From positions 124,001-188,000 of the forward strand of contig NZ_JAHKRM010000010.1 of the NCBI RefSeq assembly GCF_019396345.1: a stretch of DNA of 64,000 nt, in the 5' to 3' direction. Every line of letters starts with the position of its first letter. Position 1 is the first letter of the stretch. Below, piece after piece: positions 28,030 to 36,800 of the stretch. The notes beneath the pieces were generated by a model that saw nothing but the letters and a program-made list of their open reading frames with translations, was not told the DNA's origin and ran no database searches. The stretch is from Nonomuraea guangzhouensis. Lineage in GTDB: Bacteria; Actinomycetota; Actinomycetes; Streptosporangiales; Streptosporangiaceae. A program made the position numbers and the translations under genes.

Positions 28030-28464
28030 TCACGTTCTCGCCGCACCGGCGGACGTGCCGCTCTTGGTGGACATCTCCACCCACACCACCTGCCGTCGGT
28101 AGCCCCCATCGCGCACGCCCCAACCGACCGCGACCGCCTCTACCAGCCACAACCCCCGCCCGCCACACTCGCCGGCGTCGGCGTTACGTATCTCGGGAAC
28201 GGTCACCGCCGCCCCTTCGTCGATCACCTCGATGTAGGCCGTCGCGGCATCCAGGGAGGTGACCTCCACAGTGACGAACCCGCCAGGCTCGCCGGATGCG
28301 GTGTGCGCCACGGCGTTGGTGACCAGCTCACTGACCACCAACTGGACATCGTTCACGTCCTCATGCCCGACGACCGCCAGCACCTCACCCACACACCGGC
28401 GAGCCACCGATACCGAACGCGTCACCCCTGGCAACACGATCTCGGCCAGGAACAGCCCACTCAT
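28030..28464 (-). CDS. RsbW-like ATP-binding (GHKL) protein
   Basis: A 144-residue HATPase_c protein of the anti-sigma/serine-kinase type. The N-box is DVQLVVSELVTNAVAHT near residue 50; D-x-G is represented by EVIDEGAAV, and GGRGLWLVEAVAVGWGV near 110 is the G2 region. There is no phospho-acceptor His, as in RsbW and SpoIIAB. Many actinomycetes hold dozens of these next to XRE regulators. The ATG at 28464 is chosen because GGAGG lies seven bases upstream and the beta-strand that begins the fold (FLAEIVLPG) starts right after. It is divergent from the XRE-TPR regulator and co-directional with the small Cys protein. Confidence 0.85.
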   Translation of the reverse strand: MSGLFLAEIVLPGVTRSVSVARRCVGEVLAVVGHEDVNDVQLVVSELVTNAVAHTASGEPGGFVTVEVTSLDAATAYIEVIDEGAAVTVPEIRNADAGECGGRGLWLVEAVAVGWGVRDGGYRRQVVWVEMSTKSGTSAGAART

Positions 28465-28686
28465 GGGGCAACCTCCACGATTCGATCGGGCGCGTTCACG
28501 TCCCATAGGAAACTCCCGACCAACCTGCTGCGGAAGACCGCTCAGCGTGTGCACCCGGCCGTGTCAAGCCCCCTCCGGTCCCCTGCTACTCCCCGCAGGT
28601 CGCCGCCACGGTGACTATCTGCTGACCGCTGCACAACCGAGCGTTATCATGGCGCCAGGGCCCGGCCAGGTCTTCCAGGAGGCGCT

Positions 28687-30030
28687 GTGGACGTCGCACA
28701 TCACCGCCTGACGCAGGCTCGGCAGCTGCGCGGCTGGTCACAAAGGGACCTCGCCGAGCAGGTGCTCGTCGCAGGCGGTCGCGAGCACGTGAATGTGGCG
28801 ACCAGCAAGAAGACGGTCTCGCGCTGGGAGCACGGCCAAGTCCCCGACGTCGTCACACAGGAGCTCCTCGTCAAGGTGTTCAATCTCCCCGAAGGCGAAC
28901 ACCTGCTGGCTCCGTGGCCGCTGTGGCTACCTGCTCCCGACATTCCCGAGCTGTACTATCCCTGGACTCCCAGGGGTACGGTGGAAGTTCTAGCTGATTC
29001 GCTGAGGAGCGGACGTATGGACCGTCGCGGCTTCGTCATCTTGTCCGGCGTCACCTTGACCACGCTTCTCCACGACTGGCTGATCACCGAACCCGAGATC
29101 GTCCACGCCGCCACCGGGTCCGGCCGCCGCGTCGGCACCGCGATGATCAGCCGCATTGATGAACGCATCGCCGACCTGCAACGCGCCGATGACACTCTGG
29201 GCGGCGGCGACCTGATCGGTGAAGCTGAGGCCCACCTGTCGCTGGTCACCCGTTTGCTGAGCGAGAGCTCCTACACCCAGGCCCAAGGCATCCGCCTCTA
29301 CGCCCAAGCAGCCGACTTGGCACGCATGGCCGGCTGGATGCGCTTCGACGCCGGCCAGCACGCCGCCGCGCAACGCTACTTCCACGCCGCCCTGCGCTCG
29401 GCACACACCAGCGGTGACCGTCTGCTGGGCGCGAACATCCTCGCCTTCGCCGCCATCCAGCAGTACTCCGTGGGCAACCCCCACGAGGCCGACAGCATGG
29501 TCCGCACAGCTCAAGCCGCGGTACGTGGACGCAGCACCCCAACCGTCGACGCGATGCTGCACGCCCGCCAAGCCAGAGCGCTGGCCAAGACGGGCGATGC
29601 CCGCCGCTGTCACCACGCTCTGAACCAGGCCGTTGACTGCCTGAACGAAGGCACCAGCGACGACGACCCACCCTGGGCATACTGGGTCAATCGGGCTGAA
29701 GTGGACATGCTGACGGGGTCCTGCATGCTCGACCTGGGCGACCCTGCCAGAGCACAGCAGAAATTCGCCGAAGCCGCCGCCGGATACGGCCCAGGCTACG
29801 TACGCGACCACTCTCTCTACCTCACCCGAATGGCCACGGCCCAACTGCAGCAGAAAGACCTCGACCGGGCCTGCGACTCCGCCGGACAGGCCCTGAGCTT
29901 GACGGAGCACATCAGCTCCACGCGCAGCACCGACCACATCCGCGACTTCGTTGAATTGCTGGCCCCTTACAGGACTGAGGCGGCAGCTCGCAACTTCTTG
30001 GACCGCGCCCACACCTTGCTCAGCGTTTGA
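28687..30030 (+). CDS. XRE-family regulator with TPR-like C-terminal region
   Basis: A 447-residue regulator. An N-terminal XRE helix-turn-helix (residues about 5-65, RLTQARQLRGWSQRDLAEQV ... SKKTVSRWEHGQVPD) carries an insertion between helices 2 and 3. A segment MDRRGFVILSG then a hydrophobic stretch follows at residues about 112-135; it is common in this family and only superficially like a Tat signal. The remainder (residues 160-440) is built of helical pairs resembling TPR repeats, which usually bind a peptide or partner. The GTG follows GGAGG. It is divergent from the RsbW-like gene, as in whiJ/abaA-type loci of Streptomyces, where such sets influence development and antibiotic production. 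Confidence 0.83.
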   Translation: MDVAHHRLTQARQLRGWSQRDLAEQVLVAGGREHVNVATSKKTVSRWEHGQVPDVVTQELLVKVFNLPEGEHLLAPWPLWLPAPDIPELYYPWTPRGTVEVLADSLRSGRMDRRGFVILSGVTLTTLLHDWLITEPEIVHAATGSGRRVGTAMISRIDERIADLQRADDTLGGGDLIGEAEAHLSLVTRLLSESSYTQAQGIRLYAQAADLARMAGWMRFDAGQHAAAQRYFHAALRSAHTSGDRLLGANILAFAAIQQYSVGNPHEADSMVRTAQAAVRGRSTPTVDAMLHARQARALAKTGDARRCHHALNQAVDCLNEGTSDDDPPWAYWVNRAEVDMLTGSCMLDLGDPARAQQKFAEAAAGYGPGYVRDHSLYLTRMATAQLQQKDLDRACDSAGQALSLTEHISSTRSTDHIRDFVELLAPYRTEAAARNFLDRAHTLLSV

Positions 30031-30101
30031 CCGCCCCCTGCGATTGAACAGTTACTAAAGGCAAGAAACTGTCCGACTGCGCAGCCGGACCCGTAGGAGA
30101 G

Positions 30102-30794
30102 ATGCGCGCTCAGGGGAGCACGGTGATTAATATTGCCTACCTGGCCCCACGCGACTGCGGCTACGGCCGCGACCCGGACCTACACGCCTTCTGTCACGAC
30201 CACGAGATCGGCTACATGCTGGCCGTCCCGGTCGACCTGCCCCTGCTCACCGTACAGGGCGGCAGCGAACCGGTCGGCCACCTGCTGGACCGGCTCCTGG
30301 CCCACGGCAACCCGGCCATGTGGGAACGCCGCTCCTGCGGCTCGGGCACGAAGGGCATTCGCCTGTATGACTGGGCCGCCGTCACCGCACACCTAGCCGA
30401 CCAAGCCCCCGCGCCCGGCTTCGCCCACACCGTACTGATCCGCCGCAGCGTGACCAACCCCACCGACATCGAGTTCTTCTTCGCCCACCTGCACGAGGCT
30501 CTGCTGCGTCACCTCGTGCTGGTCATGGCCACCCTGGCGATCTGCGCATCGGCTGCGGCGCACGCCCGGCGCCGCACCGACACCCAGGCGCCACCAGCCC
30601 GCCGACCCGATCAGCCGCCACCCGCCGACCCGGGCATGATCCCTCTCACCATCCCCGAGATCAAGCACCTGTTCAACGCCGCGACACCGACGACACCCTC
30701 ACTGCCACACACCGCCCACTGGTCAGCCTGGCGACGCCGCCACCAAGCCCGAGCCCGCTGGTTCCACAAACGCGCCCGCCTGGCGACCACATAA
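30102..30794 (+). pseudogene. IS701-family transposase relic
   Basis: The 230-codon frame keeps blocks of an IS701-type DDE transposase: CGYGRDPDLHAFC...IGYMLAVPVDLPL, MWERRSCGSGTKG.RLYDWA, PGFAHTVLIRRSVT and a C-terminal IPLTIPEIKHLF ... WSAWRRRHQARARW. About the first half is missing, and roughly 70 residues are deleted in the middle where the catalytic glutamate region should be, joined in frame at FFFAHLHEALLRHLV. It cannot be an active transposase. No terminal inverted repeats were found. It marks the left edge of a mobile-element-rich stretch with a group II intron directly beside it. Confidence 0.75.
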
Positions 30795-30875
30795 ACCCAG
30801 CTCAGCTAATGAATGGGGAGGGTCGGGGACTGGCGCGGTTCCGCAGATGCGGTCCGTTTCCAATCCCCGCCCGTC

Positions 30876-30908
30876 AAACCGTGCATGCGGTTCTCCCGCA
30901 CACGGCTT
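30876..30908 (-). ncRNA. Group II intron domain V
   Basis: The transcript segment begins AAGCCGTGTGCGGGAG and folds into the 34-nt-type catalytic hairpin with AGC triad, two stems and a GAGA-like loop, ending ATGCACGGTTT. It is the best conserved part of group II introns and lies just after the maturase stop region. Confidence 0.85.
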
Positions 30909-30919
30909 ACCGACGTTCT

Positions 30920-32293
30920 TCACCGTCGGCGTTCGGCTTTGCCGCGCCAGTCCCGGAAGGGTCTGGGCGGGATGACGGTTCCGTCGAGGCCGATCAAGCC
31001 CAGGTGACTCGATGAGAGCAGCACCTGATTAATGCCCCATCGCCAGGCTCGGCGCCGGTTGCCTTTCTTCGACAACCAGAGCGCGAGCCGCATGAAGGCA
31101 TAATTCCTGATCTGGCCGAGGACCCGGGCGGAGTTTCCGTAACGGAAATATCCGGCCCATCCTCGCAGGAACAGGTTGATGTCCCTAACGATGTCCTCGA
31201 CCGGCGCCCAGAGCCATTTCCGGCCGGTGATCTCCCGGATCCGGTCGCGGGCTCGTTGGGTGGCCTTGCGTGAGGGCCAGCGAGCGAGAAAGGTCAGGTG
31301 CTTCGACTTCGGGGTCCGCCCGCGCACCAGCCGATGGTGGAAGCCGAGGAAGTCGAATCCCTCGCCGCCTTCGGCCAGATGGACGATACGGGTCTTGGCC
31401 GCTTTGGGCTCCAGCCCGAGACCAGCCAGCAGGGCAGTCAGCCGCGCGAGCGCGGCCTGCGCCTGTTCCCTCGTCGTGCACATCACCAACGCGTCGTCTG
31501 CGTAGCGCACCAGCGTGCCGTGCTCTGCTGCCGACCATGCCCGGTCCAGCCGGCGCAGGTAGACATTGCAAAGCAGCGGGGAGATCACCCCGCCCTGTGG
31601 CGCGCCACGTGTGCTGGGTCGCAGCGACCCGCCTTCCATCACCCCGGCGCGCAGCATCGCGCGCAGGAGGCTGAGAATGGCCCGGTCGCAGACGCGTTCC
31701 TCGATCGCTTGCATCAATCCGGCGTGTGGAATCGCCTCGAAACAGCTGGCGATATCGGTTTCCACCACCCAGCGGTGTCCCCGCCAGGACTCGTCGATGA
31801 GTACCTGCAAGGCATCGTGCGCGGACCGTTTGGGCCGGAACCCAAACGAGCAGTCCAGCATGCCGGCCTCAAAGATCGGCTCGAGCACGATCTTCACCGC
31901 CGCCTGCACGATCCGGTCACGGACCGAAGGAATCGATAACGGCCTCAGCTCACCGGAACCCGGTTTGGGAATGAACACCCTGCGAGTCGCCAGTGGCCGA
32001 TACCGCCCCTCCTCCAACTCCCTGGCCAGCTCATCGAGAAGCCGAGCCACGCCGTACTCCTCGACATCCACCAAAGTGACGCGGTCGATGCCGGCTGCGC
32101 CGCGGTTGCGGCGCACCTCCTGCCACGCCTGTTCCAACACGTCCCTGCGGCAGACCTTGTCGAACAACGCATGGAACCGTCGATTCGGGTCAGCCTTGGC
32201 CGCCCGGTAAAGCGCGTGCTGCAAGGCACGGACTCTGTCCCCACAGACAGCCGCCAGGGTGGACCTAGCCGATACGGCACTCACCAGTCGCAT
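30920..32293 (-). CDS. Group II intron reverse transcriptase/maturase (LtrA-like)
   Basis: A 457-residue intron-encoded protein. RT motifs are in order: RRVFIPKPGSGELRPLSIPSVRDR (RT1-2), DCSFGFRPKRSAHDAL (RT3), VVETDIASCFEAIPH (RT4), GAPQGGVISPLLCNVYL (RT5), the catalytic LVRYADDALVMC (RT6-7) and FDFLGFHHR. The maturase domain X follows (RDINLFLRGWAGYFRYGN). No HNH endonuclease motif follows, so it is of the endonuclease-free type that targets single-stranded DNA at replication forks or terminators. It assists splicing and reverse transcription of its host intron. Full length and without frameshift. Confidence 0.93.
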   Translation of the reverse strand: MRLVSAVSARSTLAAVCGDRVRALQHALYRAAKADPNRRFHALFDKVCRRDVLEQAWQEVRRNRGAAGIDRVTLVDVEEYGVARLLDELARELEEGRYRPLATRRVFIPKPGSGELRPLSIPSVRDRIVQAAVKIVLEPIFEAGMLDCSFGFRPKRSAHDALQVLIDESWRGHRWVVETDIASCFEAIPHAGLMQAIEERVCDRAILSLLRAMLRAGVMEGGSLRPSTRGAPQGGVISPLLCNVYLRRLDRAWSAAEHGTLVRYADDALVMCTTREQAQAALARLTALLAGLGLEPKAAKTRIVHLAEGGEGFDFLGFHHRLVRGRTPKSKHLTFLARWPSRKATQRARDRIREITGRKWLWAPVEDIVRDINLFLRGWAGYFRYGNSARVLGQIRNYAFMRLALWLSKKGNRRRAWRWGINQVLLSSSHLGLIGLDGTVIPPRPFRDWRGKAERRR

Positions 32294-32868
32294 CTCGCAA
32301 TCTCGCGCGTGAACGAAGCAGCGGCCCTTCCCTCACCGCAGGTTGTGTTGTCCTGCGACTCGATCAGTACTACGACCGCCTCCGACTCCCTCCCGGCCGC
32401 CGTCCACTTCCCGGCTCCTCACCGGTTATAGAACGACGCTGTCCACGCCTATCCGCAGCACGCTTCGGCCGGGGAGGGCCTCCCCAGTTCCCGCCGCCAC
32501 CTTCTGAACGTTCCGCGCCCTCTTACGCCGGAGAGTTCCTCGCGGCTGCTTCCAGGATCTTGACCGCTTCCATGGCCTTCGCCGTGAACCGCCCGGCTCG
32601 GCTCTCTCTTGGTGTCTAACGACGCGGCAGGCTTCGCTTCCGCTACGGACCGCTCAGTTGCTTCCCCTGATGGGCTTTCGACGCTGGGCTTCGACCGGGC
32701 CCGTTTCCAGACCAAGCCGCCAGCCTGCTACCGGGCTCCCTGGCGATTACCCGGACCGGACTCACACCGGCAGGCGACGACGAGCTTGTGATCAGGTCAT
32801 GGCCGCTGGACGACCACCTCCTTGATCTCTGGGCGCACCGACTGCCGTACTAGTTAGCAATCTTCTGA

Positions 32869-33684
32869 TTAGCCGATGGCCCGTGTTTCAACAATGCGTA
32901 TCGTGCGAACTGCGGGAATGTCCAGCATCTCCAACAGCCGGGGTTTGGGATAGCCGTTCGTGAGTAAGCCATAGGCGCGCCCTTCCCGTGCAGCATCGCG
33001 CAATCGGTTGATATCTAGATCCAATTGCGCCAGGCCGATCCCATCCAGCCAAGAGAGTCGGGACACCCATCGGCGATACAGCTCGAGACTGGATTTCTGC
33101 TCACATTCGGCGCTACGATAAATCGCGCAAGGTCGCCAGAAGATGGGCTTCCTCATTCCCTCTTGCAGGCCAGACAGGAACAGAAATGAAGTATCGGTCT
33201 TTGTGTCTATGGAGCCTGCGAACGTCGTGCTCAGTTTCCACTCATCCAAAGGATTGGCTAACTCGATTATCGCGGTCGAGAAACTATTGTCCGGCAGATT
33301 TGTGAGCTCGCGGCGCGCTTGCATCTTCACGCTCTCATCCGCACCTCGCCCACCTCTAAACGACTGGAGCATACCCGTCATTTTCGTGTTCGGAGGCAGT
33401 GACTTGCCAAGGAATCTAAGAGCGTTCATGCTTACCGAGCCATGAAGGAATTCAGTCTTCGATCCGCCATATTCGTCACCCCAAAATTCAAGGCGCGTTG
33501 AGATTGGATCGATTGACGCGTCTGAGGCGAGTAGCCATTGCTCTGGATGTGCCACTTGAACAGCGCCGCCATACACCTCGCGAAAACGCTCGGGATCATC
33601 GGCGAGAAAATGAATGATCTCGACTAGGGAGATGACACTCGCCGCCATCAGGGCTATGAGGCGCACCATCCGCCGCGATGTCAT
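32869..33684 (-). CDS. Membrane-anchored or secreted protein of unknown function (low GC)
   Basis: A 271-residue protein starting with a basic n-region and hydrophobic stretch (MTSRRMVRLIALMAASVISLVEI), which could be a signal anchor. The rest is mixed alpha/beta with no motif I know. It has only two Cys. Base composition is clearly lower in GC than the flanks and codon use is relaxed, pointing to horizontal acquisition. The ATG at 33684 is favoured because GGAAAGG lies seven bases upstream and a terminator hairpin occupies the longer frame. It lies downstream of the giant LamG protein on the same strand, beyond a terminator, and just upstream of the group II intron. Confidence 0.6.
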   Translation of the reverse strand: MTSRRMVRLIALMAASVISLVEIIHFLADDPERFREVYGGAVQVAHPEQWLLASDASIDPISTRLEFWGDEYGGSKTEFLHGSVSMNALRFLGKSLPPNTKMTGMLQSFRGGRGADESVKMQARRELTNLPDNSFSTAIIELANPLDEWKLSTTFAGSIDTKTDTSFLFLSGLQEGMRKPIFWRPCAIYRSAECEQKSSLELYRRWVSRLSWLDGIGLAQLDLDINRLRDAAREGRAYGLLTNGYPKPRLLEMLDIPAVRTIRIVETRAIG

Positions 33685-33719
33685 GGCCAGCCTTTCCGTA
33701 AGGTTGGAAATTTGCAACA

Positions 33720-33764
33720 GGGATGGCTGGGGAGTATGGTCAGCCCACATTCCCCAGCCATCCC
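33720..33764 (-). terminator. Terminator after the giant secreted protein gene
   Basis: A perfect 14-bp stem (GGGATGGCTGGGGA / TCCCCAGCCATCCC) with a 17-nt loop starts 36 bp after the stop codon at 33801. An AT-richer stretch follows it on the minus strand. It is the longest uninterrupted stem among the terminators here. Confidence 0.8.
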
Positions 33765-33800
33765 GCATCATCTGGTCAAGCGCGATACACCGTCCCGAAC

Positions 33801-36800
33801 TTATCCCCTAGCTCCGTCGTCGTAGTTATAGGGCCACCCGGTACGAGCCCACCAGAATTTCCCGCTGAGCTCGTTGATCGAAATCACCTTGGGTCGACTG
33901 GTGCAGTCTGACGGTTTGGTGGCGCCAGTCTTGCACAGGGCGAGAACATTGAGCGTTCCTTTCACTGTGTGCTTGACACCGGTAAACCCGCCGCAGAACA
34001 AATTTCCGCAGGTGAGGGAGAACGGCTTAACAGGCTCTGGGAGGATCCGCCTGACGCTGGTTGGTGCGTCGTATGAGAGGGTGCCGGTTGTGTCGCTTTG
34101 GGCGATGCCCAACCCCGGAGGCCACGAGATCGAAGGAGGGTAGAGAGGTGACCTGAATGTCAAGCTCGTCTCGACCTTGAGCTGAAGATTGTCGAGGATC
34201 AGCTTGTCGACCTTGCTCTTGCCGAACGATCCTGATGGTTTGACCTCTGTGTATACGCTCCATTCCTTGACGACAAGAGGAACCCCGGGGTTCATATCTT
34301 CGTATTGCCATCTGAGGACTCCGCCGGCCTCAAACGAGAGTCCCTTCGTGAGGTAGTTCCAGCCGAAAATATCGGACCTGCAGGTCGTAGCGACGCAGAC
34401 CCTGAGGGCACTCCATCCCTCCGGTCCGGTCGGTCCGGCACCTCCGGCGTTTGCACCTCCCGAGCCTTCACACACCTCATGTTCGCTGCCGTCCGGGTCA
34501 ACGAACCCAGCACAGCGGTCATAGCCGTCCGTGGAATCCTGATACTTCGGCATCGGAGCCTGAATTTCGGTCATGTTGCCGCACCGGTCGAACACGTGAA
34601 TCGAGATGGTCGACTCGATCGGCTCGACAACACCCCGCGTACTGGCCCCCGACTGTCGTGAACCCCCCTCTGGCGAGGTGTGCTTCCAAGTTCGCCTGAC
34701 GGTGGCGACAACGTGAACGGATCCCCCCGCACCGGGCCGGACGACGACGTCGTTGAGCGTGACGCTGGATTCGCTGCGCGTCTCTCCGGCTCGCTCCATG
34801 CTGGCGGCGTACTGCACCAGGGCCGCATTCAGCAGCGACAACTTCGCCGTATTCGGATCTTGAGGCGCACCCCCCGGCGCGTCCCAAATCGTGGCGACCC
34901 GCCCCTCCAGCACGGCATCCTGCGTCTGGTAGTAGGCTTTTACCCGGTCAATATACGCCTGCGCCCCTGACTCTTCGACGGCGGCCTTCGGCTTCGGCTG
35001 CTCACCATCGAGGAATGGGATGCACGGGTTGGTCGCGTCCTTGACCGGTGGGGGCGGCACAGCCTTCGGCGTGACCGTCGCCGCCTCCCAATCGCTCTTC
35101 CCGAACGCGGTCTTTGCACGCACCTTCACTGTGTAAGCTCCGCCGTTCGTCAGCCCGGCGATCGTCGCGTATGGGTCTTTGACGTCGAGTGTCTTGACGA
35201 CAGTGCCAGCGCTGTTGGTGACTTCGACGTCGTAGCCATCCAGCATCGCGACACTGCCATTGGATTCCGGCAGTCCCCAGCTGGCGACAGCGCTGGAGTC
35301 CCCAGCCTGCGTGCGGAGGTTGAGCACCTTGCTGGGTGGTCTCGCCGGTAGATAGGTGAGCGCCAGCGACGGCTGTTCAGCCGCTGCCGCCTCGCCGAGA
35401 GTGATGATCTCATTCTTGTTGGTGGTAAGTAGCAGCCACCGGAATGCGTCGTCAGCGATGTTTGCTTTCGGATCGCCGATCGGCAGCGAGAAGTTGCCGC
35501 TGGTGTCAGCGTCGCCCGGCAGATCCGAGCCCTTGCTGTCGCCAGTGACTGGGCTCTTCAATGGCGTCGCTGTAATGACGGTATCCGTCGGGCAGGCGCC
35601 TCCCGTGCAGGTGGCTGTGCCGAGCTTGAGGATACCTTCGGAGATGGCCGCCCCATCGGGCAGCTCGTCGAGCTTGAACCCGAGGACTGCCGCTGTTTTG
35701 TCGACGCCTGTGCCACCGATCCGCATGGCGATGTCGTCGGTCACCTTGCAGGGCGCTCCATTGCAAGCGGTCGGGTCAGTCTTGGCCGTCTTGATGACAA
35801 AGCTGTCTTTACCCACAGTGAGGTGCCGGACGTCCTCGACCGGATCGGGAGCAGGTGTGCCCGGGGTGGTGAAGCTGACCGGAGCGGTCTTGGAAGTGCA
35901 GACCTCGAGGGCCGGGCTGTCCGCTACGGCAGACGCAGCGGATCGGGAGGCTGCCGAGGGAGTAGCTCCGACGATCGGGGTATTCATGTCGGCCTGGAGT
36001 TCCGCGACGGTTTGTGCGCGGTTGTAGACGCGTACTTCGTCGATCACGCCCTTGAAGTACTCGCCGAACTCGGTGTTGCCGCCGATGTGGAAGGCGCCGC
36101 CGTCGTCGAGCAGAGAGCCTGTGGCGGGGCTTTGGCCTACCTGGCTACCGTTGAGGTACAGCCGGGCCATGCTGCCGTCGTAGGTGACGGCGAGGTGGCT
36201 CCAGGTGTTGACCGGCAGCGACCCACTTCCTGGGACCGATTCGAAATCGTCGTCTGTGGCCAGCAGACCCATGGGCGTGGAGCCGTTGGAGCCGTACAGG
36301 CCGTAGCCGAGATCGCCGATCGTCGCGTTGTCCTTGCCCATGATGGTGCGATAGCCATCGACGGCGCTGGGCTTGACCCAGGCCGACAGGGTCAGGGCAT
36401 TGGTCATCTTCAGCGAGGGTGAGTGATTGATGGTGACCCAGCTGGAGGTGCCGTTGAAGGACAAGGCCTGGCCATACTTGCCGGCCACCCACGAAGTGCT
36501 GGTGGAGGTGCCGTTGTTGGTGCCGGTCTTGTCAGCGACGGCGGTTCCGGTGCCTGCGTCCATGCCGTAGGCCGCAACCAGGCCGCTCGGATTCGGATTC
36601 GGAGTCGGCGTGGGTGTTGGGGTCGGTGTCGGCGTTGGGTTGGGTGTTGGGCCAGGGCCGGGGTTGGACGAGCCAGGCCCCGTTGCGCAGGCGACCATCT
36701 GCCACTTGTACGTACGCCCCGGCTGCACGGTGTTCGCGGGCACCTGGAACGAGGCGCGTTCTCCGCCGTTGACCGTGCGAGTGCCGAGCGGTGCCGAACC

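Larger units (their letters stand above)
30820..32838 (-). mobile_element. Group II intron (retroelement) with encoded maturase
   Basis: On the minus strand the element opens with GTGCGCCC at 32838, the group II 5' consensus, continues through about 540 nt of structured RNA (domains I to III), encodes an RT/maturase and ends with a recognisable domain V and a domain VI hairpin (GGGGATTGG pairing with CCAGTCCCC). The 3' boundary lies at 30813-30822; I use 30820. Its total length is about 2.0 kb. It inserted about 30 bp after the stop codon of the 271-residue gene upstream, in the same orientation, next to an IS701 relic. All parts needed for splicing and retrohoming seem present. Confidence 0.85.
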
